From Paenibacillus barengoltzii NBRC 101215 (lineage in GTDB: Bacteria > Bacillota > Bacilli > Paenibacillales > Paenibacillaceae): DNA of 64,000 bases. Shown here one piece after another: positions 43,505 to 54,149 of the stretch. Numbering within the stretch: the first letter of the stretch is position 1; every line of letters begins with the position of its first letter. The notes below the pieces were generated by a model that was given only the letters and a program-made list of their open reading frames with translations, was not told where the DNA came from and made no database searches. Location of the stretch: assembly GCF_004000745.1 (NCBI RefSeq), contig NZ_BILV01000016.1:27373-91372 (forward strand), given 5' to 3'. A program made the position numbers and the translations under genes.

Positions 43505-45664
43505 ATGAATAACAATCATAAACATGATCAAAGCGATCATTCCCGTCGTTCTTCTGAACATCAACATAAAGAACAGCACCACGAACCCAACGAACACCAA
43601 CATCACCAACATGATGAGCATGAGCAACATCAGCATGTAAGACACGAGGATCATCATCAGCATGATGAGCACCAACATGGAAACCATGTTATGCACGCTG
43701 GCGGACATGATCATTCCGGCCATCATGGGCATATGGTTGAAGATTTTAAGAAACGTTTCTATATATCCTTAATTATCACGATTCCGATCCTAATCATTTC
43801 CCCAATGATTCAAATGTTCATGGGCGTAAGCTGGCGATTTCCGGGGGATACATACCTTCTGTTCCTCTTGTCCTCATTTGTCTTCTTCTATGGGGGCTGG
43901 CCTTTTATTAAAGGGGCTAAGGATGAACTTTTCGTAAAAAACCCGGGCATGATGACTCTCATCTGTCTCGCCATCGTTGTTGCGTATGTTTACAGTACAA
44001 GCTCTACTTTCGGACTCACCACGACAGACTTTTTCTGGGAGCTTGCCACGTTAATCGACATTATGCTACTCGGGCATTGGATTGAGATGAAGTCCATCAT
44101 GGGGGCCACTAAAGCTTTAGAGGAGCTCGCAAAACTTATGCCTTCCGATGCACATTTGGTAAAAGAAAGCGGCGAGATTATCGAAATCGATGTCACTGAA
44201 CTAAAAAAAGGCGATATCGTACTCGTGAAACCGGGTGAAAAAGTTCCGATCGACGGTCAGATTACTGAAGGCGAAACCTTGATTGATGAATCGATGCTGA
44301 CCGGCGAATCCGTACCGAATGCAAAACAAGCTGGCGACCAAGTCATTGGTGGTTCCATTAACGGTCAGGGCTCTGTCAAGATTTCCGTTCAGAGCGTAGG
44401 CAAAGAAACGTACCTCTCGCAAGTGATTGCACTCGTTCAAGAAGCCCAGGCTTCCAAGTCCCGAGCACAGGATCTGGCGAACCGTGCCGCTAAGTGGCTC
44501 TTTTACGGTGCATTGGTGGTAGGGATTCTCACCTTTTCCGCATGGATTGCACTCGGGTATTCGCTCTCCTTTGCTTTGGAACGTATGGTTACCGTGTTGA
44601 TAATCGCATGTCCACATGCGTTAGGGCTCGCCGCTCCGCTTGTTATTGCAACTTCGACATCGCTTGCCGCGAAGAACGGGCTCTTGATTCGCAACCGAAC
44701 CGCATTTGAAGGTGCACGGAATATCCAAGCCATTGTGTTCGATAAAACAGGAACTTTAACCAAAGGGGAATTCGGGATTACGAATATCCATCTCGGAAAC
44801 GTATCTTCCGAGACGGAACTTCTTACCAATGCAGCGAGCGTAGAGACACATTCCGAGCATCCAATCGCCCGAGGCATTACAAAAGCTGCAAAGGAAAAAG
44901 GGATTCAGCTTAAAGAAGTGACTGACTTCAAAGCACTCCCGGGTAGTGGCCTCCAAGGGGTTGTGGATGGTAAGGAAATTATGGGGGTAAGTCCTGTATA
45001 CGTAAAGGAGAAGCACCTTCCGTTTGATGAGGTACGCTTTAATCAATGGTCGCAAGAGGGGAAAACCGTTGTCTTTATCCTCGTTGATGGTCAAGTGGCC
45101 GGGATGATCGCACTGGCAGATATGATCCGAGATACAGCCAAAGATGCCGTTCAGGAACTGAAAGATATGGAAGTTAAATCCATCATGTTAACGGGGGATA
45201 ACCAAAAGGTAGCCCAATATGTCGGTAAGCAGCTAGGCTTGGATGAAATCTTCGCCGAAGTTCTCCCCCATCAAAAGTCGGATAAAATCGACCAGATTCA
45301 AACAAAAGAAGGTTTGCGTACAGCGATGACCGGAGATGGAGTTAACGATGCTCCAGCGCTTGCCAAGGCAGATTTAGGGATCGCGATCGGTGCGGGCACT
45401 GATGTGGCGATTGAGACAGCTGACGTCGTACTTATCAAGAGCAATCCGCAAGATGTCGTCAATATCATTAAGCTTTCCAGAGTGACCTATCGCAAAATGA
45501 TGCAAAACTTATGGTGGGCGACAGGTTATAACATCGTTGCCATCCCGCTTGCTGCAGGCGTCCTAATGCCGTTTGGAATTATTCTGGACCCCGCGATCGG
45601 CGCCATCCTGATGTCTTTAAGCACCGTCATTGTAGCCATCAATGCCAAATTATTGAAACTATAA
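43505..45664 (+). CDS. copB: CopB-type copper/silver P-type ATPase, His-rich
   Basis: 719 residues. The first about 75 residues are extremely His-rich (HEPNEHQHHQHDEHEQHQHV), followed by eight predicted helices, TGES loop, CPH metal site (IIACPHALGLAAPLV), [19 protein letters not shown] and [13 protein letters not shown]-type ATPases of the P1B-3 group export Cu(II), Cu(I) or Ag. No HMA domain. ATG at 43505 after GAAGGAGCAAGATC; an upstream ATG overlaps the site. BlaI-type operators control it. It complements CopA (CPC) and CadA in the same window. Confidence 0.95.
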   Translation: MNNNHKHDQSDHSRRSSEHQHKEQHHEPNEHQHHQHDEHEQHQHVRHEDHHQHDEHQHGNHVMHAGGHDHSGHHGHMVEDFKKRFYISLIITIPILIISPMIQMFMGVSWRFPGDTYLLFLLSSFVFFYGGWPFIKGAKDELFVKNPGMMTLICLAIVVAYVYSTSSTFGLTTTDFFWELATLIDIMLLGHWIEMKSIMGATKALEELAKLMPSDAHLVKESGEIIEIDVTELKKGDIVLVKPGEKVPIDGQITEGETLIDESMLTGESVPNAKQAGDQVIGGSINGQGSVKISVQSVGKETYLSQVIALVQEAQASKSRAQDLANRAAKWLFYGALVVGILTFSAWIALGYSLSFALERMVTVLIIACPHALGLAAPLVIATSTSLAAKNGLLIRNRTAFEGARNIQAIVFDKTGTLTKGEFGITNIHLGNVSSETELLTNAASVETHSEHPIARGITKAAKEKGIQLKEVTDFKALPGSGLQGVVDGKEIMGVSPVYVKEKHLPFDEVRFNQWSQEGKTVVFILVDGQVAGMIALADMIRDTAKDAVQELKDMEVKSIMLTGDNQKVAQYVGKQLGLDEIFAEVLPHQKSDKIDQIQTKEGLRTAMTGDGVNDAPALAKADLGIAIGAGTDVAIETADVVLIKSNPQDVVNIIKLSRVTYRKMMQNLWWATGYNIVAIPLAAGVLMPFGIILDPAIGAILMSLSTVIVAINAKLLKL

Positions 45665-45665
45665 G

Positions 45666-45700
45666 CAAAAAACTCCTGCCATTTCGGCAGGAGTTTCTTG
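45666..45700 (+). terminator. Terminator after copB
   Basis: Stem AAACTCCTGCC/GGCAGGAGTTT with a short loop and TCTTGG after it. Confidence 0.85.
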
Positions 45701-45809
45701 GCCTAAGAATGTATCAAACTTTGAACCAGAAAGTCCTCATATTCAAAATATTTACATAAAGCTTATCCTTTCGGCCCGCGGTTAATAGGGCATTATCAAA
45801 TCATGTTTA

Positions 45810-46669
45810 TTAAATGGCCGAATTATGATCTTCATGCCAAATTTCATGAATCACATCTGCCAAAATCGATATCGTCCGATAATTTTCTTCTAATACGTTT
45901 TCTACACCGCCGATTTCAATGAGTGCGCTAAACTCGGCAAGCGATTGATTATATTGACCATTCCCGCTGGAATGATCCTTTTGGTAAATGACCTTGGAGA
46001 TTCCAGGTATTTTTTCGTTTAATTTATTCTGTAACCGATTTGCAAAGTTTTTGGTTTGTTTCCAATTGGGATTATCCCGTCCGACAACAAAATATAACTT
46101 AGCGTAATTCACATTGTTGTACAGAATGGTTGTTTTATTTCTTGATTCCGAATCTCGATGTATATCAAATACATATTCTATGGATTTATGTTTAGAGAGC
46201 TCCTTGCTCAATGTAGCCTTGGAATAGGTGTACGATTTTACGTACTCGAAATTACTTATTTTACTAGGATAATCATCAGCAGATTGGACCACACTCACTC
46301 CTTTTGCCTTTAATTTTTTGGATAGATCCTTTCCCAATAAAGTAACGTTTATTTTGGATTCGAAGGCCTCATTGGGAGCGGTTTTGCCTTGAAGTTCCGG
46401 CAGCCAAGATTCACGATTATGGGTATGGTAAATCAGAACTCGAGGTTGTTCCGATTGTACTGCCTCTCTATTTTGAACCATCTTTTTTGCAACTGGGGAT
46501 ACCACTGGATTTTTCACGGAAGATATTAGTTTCGGCTTCTCTACTTTTGTTGTCTTGCTTGATCTATGTATGTTAGTCTTCTCTTCCATTACCATCTGAA
46601 CCTGACCTTTTTCTGGTAAGGTAGGCGCCTTAGATCCGTTTAGTTCAATGTACGCGGGAATGGCTTTTA
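45810..46669 (-). pseudogene. spoIIP: spoIIP-like gene, 3' part (interrupted by transposon)
   Basis: Encodes about 285 C-terminal residues of an SpoIIP-type amidase/endopeptidase, including VLIYHTHNRESWLP and VFDIHRDSES, the His/Glu/Asp zinc site region. SpoIIP works with SpoIID to thin septal peptidoglycan during engulfment. The frame runs 5' into the transposon end, but native coding stops at 46664/46669. Its 5' part with the signal peptide is at 54150-54218. Joining the two, with one copy of the TTTTA duplication, gives one frame of 307 codons. Residual expression from inside the transposon is possible but would lack the native signal. Confidence 0.88.
46665..46669. repeat. Target-site duplication, left copy
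   Basis: TTTTA next to the left terminal inverted repeat; identical to 54150-54154. Confidence 0.88.
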
Positions 46670-46707
46670 GGGGTGTACCAGCGTCGCTGACACCACCCGC
46701 AAACGTT
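46670..46707 (+). repeat. Left terminal inverted repeat (IRL)
   Basis: 38 bp starting GGGGT, the canonical Tn3-family first bases, and ending GCAAACGTT. Matches the right end closely apart from one inserted base and a few substitutions. Confidence 0.88.
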
Positions 46708-46722
46708 TGGAAAAAATACGGA

Positions 46723-47340
46723 TCAAATTTTGCGAAGTACTTTTTTTCGATACATGCCGTTAAACAGGGCTGAAGCATCTTCCTCCACTCGAAAATGGTT
46801 TTTGTACGGCATGATAATTGGTTCAAAATGACGGCCGATATCGGTACCCATAATTGCTATAACAGGACGTACGATTTTTTTTATTAAAGACAAATCCTCG
46901 GATGGTGGGGCAAATTTATCGAAGATAACTATACGTCCCCCTGTTCGCGTAACCCGAATCATTTCTTGAAAACATAGATCCGGATTGGGGACGACGGATA
47001 AGATCAGGTTTGCAATGACCATATCAAATGATTCAGGTGAAAAGGTCAAATCTTCCGCATCCATCTCCATGAACTTAATGTTTGGGGAGTCATATTTTTT
47101 CTTGGCTCGATCAAGCATTTCGGGTGAAAGGTCGATTGCTGTTACAGAAACATCCTTGCCCATAATGAATCTCAGGTCTGCTCCGGTACCGACACCCACA
47201 AAAAGAATTTTGCTTTTAGGCTTAATTTCGAGACTCTCAAAAATCTTTTTCCGAGCCTTTAGAAAAGGCCCCGAATTAAAGAGGTAATCATAGAAGGGTG
47301 CCCAAAATCGAAAGATCACTTTATTCCAATGATTATTCAT
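46723..47340 (-). CDS. Class I SAM-dependent methyltransferase (transposon cargo)
   Basis: 205 residues, complete: ILFVGVGTGADLRFIMG (motif I), TAIDLSPEMLDRA, EMDAEDLTFSPESFDMVIANLILSVVP, VIFDKFAPP. Similar in length and motifs to the chromosomal protein at 21514. Its stop is 16 bp inside the left inverted repeat. ATG at 47340 with AAAGGAAC upstream. It follows cadA on the same strand; a link to metal tolerance (membrane lipid or metal methylation) is only a guess. Confidence 0.85.
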   Translation of the reverse strand: MNNHWNKVIFRFWAPFYDYLFNSGPFLKARKKIFESLEIKPKSKILFVGVGTGADLRFIMGKDVSVTAIDLSPEMLDRAKKKYDSPNIKFMEMDAEDLTFSPESFDMVIANLILSVVPNPDLCFQEMIRVTRTGGRIVIFDKFAPPSEDLSLIKKIVRPVIAIMGTDIGRHFEPIIMPYKNHFRVEEDASALFNGMYRKKVLRKI

Positions 47341-47487
47341 ATTCGACTACGTTCCTTTACCTTTAATAGACGAAGACTATTAACATAACAATATGTGAGA
47401 ATGGCCAAACAAAACGCCAGCCATTCACAGTTACGTTTTAACAGAAAAATGGGGCTGCCCATTAGACTCGCAGCAGCCCTTTACTTT

Positions 47488-49878
47488 TTATTCTTTCGTG
47501 CGCATGAGTCGTAAACCGTTTAATGCAACCAGGAGCGTTGCCCCCATATCGGAAAGGATGGCAATCCACAGCGTGAGCCAGCCCGGAATAACGAGTAGCA
47601 AAGCAATCAACTTAATTGCAAGTGCAAAGGTGATATTTTGTTTGATGATGCGAAGTGCATTTCGGCTTAGTTTTATCGCGAAAGGCAGTTTTCTTAAATC
47701 GTCACCCATCAAAGCCACGTCTGCCGTTTCCAGCGCCGTGTCCGTACCGGCTCCGCCCATGGCGATGCCAACCGTGGAAGCTGCCAGCGCCGGGGCATCA
47801 TTGACACCATCCCCAACCATTGCTACGTTCCCGTAATCGGATCTCAGTTGTTTAATAAAGTCTAATTTATCCTGCGGCAGCAGTTCTGCCTGAACATCCG
47901 ATACGCCAACTTGTCCGCCGATGGCCTTGGCCGTACCTTTGTTGTCACCGGTAAGCATGATCGTTTTTTTGATGCCAAGCTGATGCAACTTTTGAATAAC
48001 CTCTTTACTTGACTCGCGAACTTCATCCGCTACCGCGATTACTGCGAGAATGGCACGATCCGTTCCGACAACCATGGCCGTCTTGCCTTGGTTCTGTAGA
48101 CTAGTGACCAACTGCTCCTGCTCGCTGCTGAAAAGAGCGGTTGGCATTTCCTTAAAGAGTTTCGGATTTCCAATGTAAAAGGTCGTTCCGTTGACAATAC
48201 CTTTGATCCCTTTCCCTGTAATGGACGAAAAATCTTCAACCTTGATATCCGAATACGAAATGTCCTCTTCCTCCGCTTTTCTCATGATGGCTGAGGCAAG
48301 CGGATGTTGGGAACGATACTCTAATGCAGTAATGACGGACAACAATTCCGACGCATTGGTCTCCTTGCTAAATACGTTGTAATCCGTTACTACAGGGACG
48401 CCTTTTGTCAGGGTTCCGGTTTTATCAAACGCAATGGCCTTTAAGGCCCCCATTTCTTCGAGGTAAACGCCGCCTTTGATAAGGACGCCTTTTTTCGCCG
48501 CATTTCCGATAGCCGATACGATGGAAATTGGCGTCGAAATAACGAGTGCACACGGACAACCCACGACAAGTACAGATAACCCTTGATAAATCCAAGCAGC
48601 CCAGCTTCCATCAAATAAAAGCGGCGGAACGATTGCGACTAAAGCGGCCACGATCATGATGATGGGTGTGTAATACTTTGCAAATTTATCAACAAAGGCT
48701 TGCGAAGGTGCGCGTTCACCCTGTGCTTCCTCAACCAGGTGAATAATCTTTGCAATAGTGGTATCATCCACAAGCTTCGTTACCTTTACTTCAAGCAAAC
48801 CTTCTTCATTTAACGTACCGGCAAAGACATCGTCATCAACCGATTTTTCAACTGGCACGGACTCACCGGTAATCGCTGCCTGATTAACGGCAGAGTAGCC
48901 ACTGACAACCACACCGTCCATAGCGATCTTTTGACCGGGTTTCACGATCATGATGTCGCCTACCGCTATGTCATCCACATGAATCATTATTTCTTGCCCG
49001 TTGCGTCGGACCAGTGCTTCTTTTGGTGCGATGTCCATTAAGGAACGAATCGATTGTCTTGCCCGATCCATCGAGAATCGTTCCAGGGCCTCACTAATAG
49101 CGAACAAAATAACGACAATTGCGCCTTCCGCCCATTCCCCAATGATCGCCGCGCCGATAATGGCTACGGTCATCAGGGTTTTCATGTCAAATTCAAATCG
49201 CAATAAGTTCTGAAAGCCAACTTTAAAGAGTGAGAATCCACCGATGATGATCGAGGCTGCAAATAGCAAGGAAGTAACCAGGTTTTCTTCACCATTTACA
49301 TACTGGGAAAGGTAACCGAACACCATCAGTAAAGCTGCATTCAATAACGTGCTGTGCTTTTTATAAAATGGCTCTTTGACTTCCTTTTTAACTTCTTGGG
49401 CAGCTCCCCGTTCGGCTTTTTCCGGGGTTACTTTCAGATTCTCAAAGGCGCCGGCTTTCTCCAGTTCTTCAATTGTTGCATTGCCATAAACGGCAATTTT
49501 CGAAGCTCCAAAATTCACTTTGGCATCTCGAACGCCAGGAATCTGTTTAACATTATTCTCAAACTTTCCGGCACAATTCGCGCATGTAAATCCCTGAACA
49601 TTGAATACTTGTTTGCCCTCGGTCACAATCGGGTTTGCCGCACGTACAGGCTTTTCCGGGACGACTTTCAAATTCTCAAATGCCCCAGCTTTCTCCAGTT
49701 CTTCAACCGTTGCATCGCCGTAAACGGCGATTTTAGACGCACCAAAATTCACCTTCGCATCTTGAACCCCGGGTAGCTGCTTTACATTGTTCTCAAACTT
49801 TCCGGCACAATTCGCACATGTAAATCCTTCAACGCGGTATACGTGTTTACGATCTGAAGATTCCGATACTCTACTCAA
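47488..49878 (-). CDS. cadA: CadA, Cd/Zn/Pb-exporting P-type ATPase with duplicated HMA domain
   Basis: 796 residues. Two near-identical N-terminal HMA domains (each [17 protein letters not shown]), membrane block, TGES ([10 protein letters not shown]), CPC ([13 protein letters not shown]), [18 protein letters not shown] and [10 protein letters not shown]. The sequence after CPC (VISTP) and the ending [12 protein letters not shown] fit P1B-2 zinc/cadmium/lead exporters rather than copper. TTG at 49878, 9 nt after AGGAGG, overlaps the cadC stop, so the two are coupled. Confidence 0.95.
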   Translation of the reverse strand: MSRVSESSDRKHVYRVEGFTCANCAGKFENNVKQLPGVQDAKVNFGASKIAVYGDATVEELEKAGAFENLKVVPEKPVRAANPIVTEGKQVFNVQGFTCANCAGKFENNVKQIPGVRDAKVNFGASKIAVYGNATIEELEKAGAFENLKVTPEKAERGAAQEVKKEVKEPFYKKHSTLLNAALLMVFGYLSQYVNGEENLVTSLLFAASIIIGGFSLFKVGFQNLLRFEFDMKTLMTVAIIGAAIIGEWAEGAIVVILFAISEALERFSMDRARQSIRSLMDIAPKEALVRRNGQEIMIHVDDIAVGDIMIVKPGQKIAMDGVVVSGYSAVNQAAITGESVPVEKSVDDDVFAGTLNEEGLLEVKVTKLVDDTTIAKIIHLVEEAQGERAPSQAFVDKFAKYYTPIIMIVAALVAIVPPLLFDGSWAAWIYQGLSVLVVGCPCALVISTPISIVSAIGNAAKKGVLIKGGVYLEEMGALKAIAFDKTGTLTKGVPVVTDYNVFSKETNASELLSVITALEYRSQHPLASAIMRKAEEEDISYSDIKVEDFSSITGKGIKGIVNGTTFYIGNPKLFKEMPTALFSSEQEQLVTSLQNQGKTAMVVGTDRAILAVIAVADEVRESSKEVIQKLHQLGIKKTIMLTGDNKGTAKAIGGQVGVSDVQAELLPQDKLDFIKQLRSDYGNVAMVGDGVNDAPALAASTVGIAMGGAGTDTALETADVALMGDDLRKLPFAIKLSRNALRIIKQNITFALAIKLIALLLVIPGWLTLWIAILSDMGATLLVALNGLRLMRTKE
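49415..49836 (-). repeat. cadA: 234-bp tandem duplication inside cadA
   Basis: The first and second HMA domains with their linkers repeat with a 234-nt (78-codon) offset. Amino acids are about 90% alike by eye and DNA is clearly homologous (e.g. the block around CTCCAGTTCTTCAA occurs twice), so the duplication is relatively recent. Confidence 0.8.
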
Positions 49879-50239
49879 CGCCAACAACCTCCTTCTGATG
49901 CTTCATGGCGAGCCTGATCATTTGTTTGAGCTGCTCGTCTTCCAGTGAGTAGAAAACAAGCTTCCCTTCTTTGCGGTACTTGGCTATGCCCATATTTCGC
50001 AGCAGCCGTAAATGATGGGAAGCTGTTGCCATGGTGGAGCCGATAATATTGGCTACATCACAAACACAAAGTTCATCCTCATCGCAAAGCGCATAGGCCA
50101 CTTTCAGCCGCGTATGATCAGCGAGAACCTTAAAGATTTGGGTCATATCTTTAAAATTATGTCTATTTAGCTTTTCTTTTACCCGATTGACCTTATGCTC
50201 GTCAAAACAAAAGATCTCGCAAGTATCTACATGTTCCAC
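49871..50239 (-). CDS. cadC: CadC, ArsR/SmtB-type repressor
   Basis: 122 residues. N-terminal Cys ([10 protein letters not shown]) and alpha-3 [12 protein letters not shown] give the four-Cys Cd/Pb/Bi site of CadC. Recognition helix [27 protein letters not shown] at 50239 after GAGGTGGTTCC. Two upstream dyads with AATCAAA/TTTGATT arms are its operators. Confidence 0.93.
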   Translation of the reverse strand: MEHVDTCEIFCFDEHKVNRVKEKLNRHNFKDMTQIFKVLADHTRLKVAYALCDEDELCVCDVANIIGSTMATASHHLRLLRNMGIAKYRKEGKLVFYSLEDEQLKQMIRLAMKHQKEVVGVE

Positions 50240-50250
50240 GGAACCACCTC

Positions 50251-50270
50251 AATCAAATATTTGTTTGATT
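50251..50270 (-). promoter_or_regulatory. CadC operator 1
   Basis: AATCAAA-TATTTG-TTTGATT, perfect 7-bp arms with 6-bp spacer, 12 bp before the cadC start. Similar to the TCAAATAAATATTTGA type of known cad operators. Confidence 0.78.
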
Positions 50271-50295
50271 ATTATCATACAACACTTTTTCAATT

Positions 50296-50315
50296 ATTCA
50301 AATACTGATTTGATT
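50296..50315 (-). promoter_or_regulatory. CadC operator 2
   Basis: ATTCAAA-TACTGA-TTTGATT, same 7-6-7 layout with one arm mismatch, 45 bp from operator 1. Confidence 0.6.
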
Positions 50316-50341
50316 ATTTCGCAGAAATGTCTAAAATATTC

Positions 50342-50465
50342 AAGTTCCGAAAATCTTTTTGGTATCGGAACTTCGTTGTGATCAATCGATGATTTGCCTA
50401 ATTATAGAAGGCAAGATACACTAACTTCATTTTGATTGTTCCGATACTGACCATTATAGGAACTT
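50342..50465. other. Candidate recombinase resolution site
   Basis: Four copies of a GTTCCGA-type motif in alternating orientation: AAGTTCCGA (50342-50350), its inverse TCGGAACTT (50365-50373), GTTCCGATAC (50438-50447) and TAGGAACTT (50457-50465). The first pair can be read as 12-bp arms with an 8-bp core, like a tyrosine-recombinase crossover site, the second as accessory sites. It sits between cadC and tnpA, the usual place for the resolution site of Tn3-family elements. Confidence 0.6.
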
Positions 50466-50482
50466 TATCCGGAGGGGATATC

Positions 50483-53403
50483 ATGAAACGAAATTGGGAA
50501 CTGGATGAGTTGATTGAGCATTTCACCATACTCCCGAACGAAATGAAGTTGATAGAAAATAAAACGGGGGAAACCAGGATTGGATTTGCTGTGTTATTGA
50601 AGTTTTTTCAAAATGAAGCCCGTTTTCCGACGCACAAGTTCGAGGTCCCCAAAGCTGTGATTGCCTACATTGCCAAACAGATTTTTTCCGATTCGGAACT
50701 GTATGCCAGGTACGATTGGTCAGGGGCCTCTATCACGTATCATCGGACACAGATCCGCAAGTTCTTTGGCTTCCGTGAGGATACGATAGAGGACGTAGAG
50801 GAAATGACGACATGGTTAGGCCAACATGTCCTGCATCATGATCATGATATTGAACACCTAAAGGAACATGTCTACAGTCGATTTCGTGAGCTGAAAATCG
50901 CACCTCCTACCCCAGAGCGCATCGAACGGCTCATTCGATCCGCCACGAAGAAAGTTTCTTCCAAACGACCTATCAAAAACTGCATTCCTCACCCCTGACC
51001 AAGCTAGACTCTTTGATTGATCGCATCGCTTATTTGGGAACCGATGACGAAGAGGCTTCCGGAGAAGAGCATGGACAGTTATCGTTTCATGAATTGAAAG
51101 CTGATCTGGACGAGCAGGACTTGAGAGTGTGTTAAAAGAAATCAATAAGCTTCGCACGATTCGAAATTTAGAACTTCCGGTCGATTTGTTTAAGGATATT
51201 CCTCCTAAAGTGCTGAAGAAATATCGGCAGCGTGTGTCCACTGAGGATATTCGGGAGTTGCGCCGTCATCCTGCGCCGATTCGATACATGCTACTAGCGG
51301 CTTTCTTTTGGCTCCGCAGCATGGAAATATCGGACAACCTGGTCGATCTCCTTATTCAGATCATTCATCGTATCGGGGTTGGTGCAGAATGCAAGGTAGA
51401 AAAGGAAAGTCTGAAGGATTTACGAAGAGTCAGTAACAAATACGGGATCTTGTTTAATCTGGCGCAAACCGCGATCAGCCATCTTGATGGCATCATCAAA
51501 GACGTGTTGTACCCGGTCGTCTACGAGCAAACTTTAAAGGATCTGGTGAAAGAATTTAAACATACCGGTCCAGCTTACCGCGAAAAAATCCATACCGTCA
51601 TCCGGGCCTCCTATGGCAGCCATTACCGTCGGATGGTTCCGGAAATTCTCTGCATTCTTAATTTTCGTTCCAATAATGAGGTTCACCAACCTGTTATACG
51701 TGCATTGGAGTTGATCAAAAAGTACGCAGACTCCGGTCTGCATTATTTCCCTTTATCTAATGACATTCCGATCGATGGTGTCATCCGTACCGCATACAAA
51801 GATATCCTTATCGAAAAAGACGACAAAGGACAGGAACTGATGAACCGAATCAATTACGAGATCAGCGCTTTATAGATGCTGCGGGATAAATTGCGTTGCA
51901 AAGAAATCTGGGTACCTGGAGCTAATCGGTACCGGAATCCGGATGAAGATCTTCCGTCCGATTTCGAAGAACGTCGCGAAGAAAACTACAAGGCACTGAA
52001 TCAGCCCTTAGCTGCGGATTCGTTTATTGCTGCACTGAAACAAGTGATGATTCAAGGACTCGAAAAGCTGAATGATGGCATGCCCAAGAACCCCAAAGTG
52101 CGAATTACAGAAAAGGGAAACGGCTGGATCTCTGTCTTCCCTTTGGAGCCGCAGCCAGAACCGACCCATTTAGCACGAGTAAAAGTTGAAATTGCACGTC
52201 GCTGGCCGATGACCAGCCTGCTGGACATATTTAAGGAGACAGATTTGCGTGTTTCATTTACGGAATAATTCAAGACGGTGGCCAACCGCGAGATTTTGGA
52301 TCGGGAGACGCTGCAGAAACGCTTGATTCTTTCTCTTTACGGTTTAGGAACCAATAATGGCTTAAAACGGGTCAGTACCGGTGATCATGGTGAGAGCTAT
52401 AAGGATCTGCTTTATGTGCGGCGCAAGTTTATTCACAAAGACAACCTGCGCAATGTCATTGCTGAAGTGTTCAATGCGATCTTTCGGGTACGGATGCAGG
52501 ATATATGGGGAGAAGGAACAACTTCTTGCGCCTCCGACTCCAAGAAGTTCGGGGCCTGGTATCAGAATCTGATGACAGAGTGGCATGTTCGGTATCGTGG
52601 CCGCGGCGTGATGATTTACTGGCATGTCGAGAAAAACTCTACTTACATCTACTCTCAGCTCAAATCATGTTCTTCTTCCGAGATTGCAGCTATGATCTAA
52701 GGGCTGCTTCGACACTGTACCGATATGGAACTAGAGAAAAACTATGAGGATTCTCACGGCCAAAGTGAAGTCGCTTTTGCTTTTTGCAATTTGTTGGGTT
52801 TTCAGCTCATGCCGCGATTAAAAGCGATCCACTCCCAAAAGCTGTATCGTGCGGAGGCAGGAATGACAGATGCTTACCCTCATCTACAAACGGTGCTGAC
52901 ACGTCCGATCAACTGGAAGCTGATCCGGCAGCAGTATGACCAAATGATGAAATATGCGACGACTTTACGCTTGGGTACTGCAGAGACTGAAGCCATCCTG
53001 AAACGATTCACCAGGAATAACCTGAAGCAACCTAAATAACCATCTTCCTCTGTAACTATTTAAACTCCGAGGAGTTGCGCCGCGAAATCAACGAGGGATT
53101 AAATGTCGTAGAGAATTGGAACTCGGCCAACAGCTTTATTTTCTATGGAAAAGGTGGAGAAATTGCCACGAATCGCATGGAAGATCAGGAAATGGCCGTA
53201 TTATCCTTGCATCTGTTACAAAATTGTCTGATGTACATCAATACCATCATGTTTCAAAATGTGTTATCGGAGAATGGTTTGACCTGATGACTCCAGAAGA
53301 TTCACGGGCTTTAACTCCGTTAATTAATACCCACGTGAATCCGTATGGCATATTCCGTCTGGACATGAAGGAACGAATTCCGTTAGAAGGTGAATTGGCA
53401 TGA
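50483..53403 (+). pseudogene. tnpA: tnpA, Tn3-family transposase, multiply disrupted
   Basis: Starts ATG at 50483 after GGAGGGG with a DUF4158-type N-terminus (MKRNWELDELIEHFTILPNE). Conserved blocks continue to [13 protein letters not shown] at the end, including the DDE-type region ([49 protein letters not shown]). Lesions seen: frameshifts near 50955 and 51105, in-frame stops at 51873 (TAG), 52266 (TAA) and 52698 (TAA), a frameshift with apparent small deletion near 53035, and a frameshift near 53270. No functional transposase can be made without extensive recoding. Confidence 0.9.
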
Positions 53404-54125
53404 TTGAAAAACGTGTATCTGCAAAAAAGAAAGCCCGCGAATTGGCAAAATACCTGCGGGCAGAACGGCCTGACTATGCTTACCTTAAAAGACTGTTTCA
53501 TCACCTCAGAGATAGGCTTGAAATCGAAGTGCCGAAAGCTTCAAAAAAATTGCCCTATGTCCCGACCGAAGAAGATTTAAAACGATACTATGAGGTCGTC
53601 TGGAAGGCAAAGAATTTTCAGGATATGGTGATCGTGAAAACCTTGATGTATACCGGCATCCGCGTCAGTGAATTAATCCATATAAAACTGACGGATATCG
53701 ATTTTAATTACTGCCAGATCCGGATTAACAAAGGGAAAGGGAGCAAAGATCGGATTGTTCCTTTCCCTCAGTCCTTCAAAGAACTGCTGGCCATGCATGT
53801 AGATTCGATGAGAAAGAAACAGGCTGTGTATTTATTTGAGTCCTTCTGGAAGAAAAAATACACGGATCGGGGAATCCGAAAGATTTTGGCCAAGTATTCC
53901 GAGGAAGCCGGACTGACTCAGAATTTATCACCACACAAGCTCCGCCACTTCTTGCTAACCTGACAGAAGAAGCAAGGAATCGACGATGCGTTGATTCAGC
54001 CATAATCCGGCCATGAAAGTCAAAAATCGCTGGAAGTCTATTCAAAGCTGGCGATCACTGATGCGCAGCTTGAATATAATCAGGTTATTAATAAATTCCC
54101 AGTTAACCCATACGTTTGCTGGTAG
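53400..54125 (+). pseudogene. Tyrosine recombinase (TnpI-like) with two nonsense codons
   Basis: Overlaps the last tnpA codons (ATGA). The frame encodes the N-terminal part, catalytic Arg (TGIRVSELI), Lys (GKGSKDRIVPF) and HKLRH, then hits TGA at 53961 where Trp is expected and TAA 16 codons later where Tyr fits. Beyond them the same frame continues with [19 protein letters not shown], which holds the second His and catalytic Tyr, and runs into the right inverted repeat (TAG 54123). The protein would resolve cointegrates if intact. Confidence 0.88.
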
Positions 54126-54149
54126 TATCAGCGACGCTGGTACTACCTC
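54111..54149 (-). repeat. Right terminal inverted repeat (IRR)
   Basis: Reads GAGGTAGTACCAGCGTCGCT on the minus strand and ends GCAAACGTA. Differs from IRL by GGGGT to GAGGTA (one extra base) and a few substitutions. Confidence 0.85.

Larger units (their letters stand above)
46670..54149. mobile_element. Tn3-family transposon with cadmium-resistance cargo
   Basis: 7480 bp bounded by related inverted ends and a perfect 5-bp target duplication, as Tn3-family elements produce. Left end begins GGGGTGTACCAGCGTCGCTG and the right end (reverse) GAGGTAGTACCAGCGTCGCT. Content left to right: methyltransferase (-), cadA (-), cadC (-), candidate resolution site, tnpA pseudogene (+), tyrosine recombinase pseudogene (+). 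The use of a tyrosine recombinase resembles Tn4430-type TnpI systems. Both mobility genes are inactivated while the cargo is intact. Inserted in a spoIIP-like gene. Confidence 0.9.

Noticed and set aside
43463..43732. Minus-strand Met-rich frame opposite the His-rich start of copB
   Set aside because: It is the antisense of His codons (CAT/ATG); not a gene.
46670..46826. Extended N-terminus of the SpoIIP frame running into the methyltransferase gene
   Set aside because: This part is transposon end sequence (inverted repeat), not native SpoIIP; the true 5' part is at 54150-54218.
51876..52700. Separate small proteins in the transposase region
   Set aside because: They are consecutive pieces of one Tn3-family transposase broken by stops, not independent genes.
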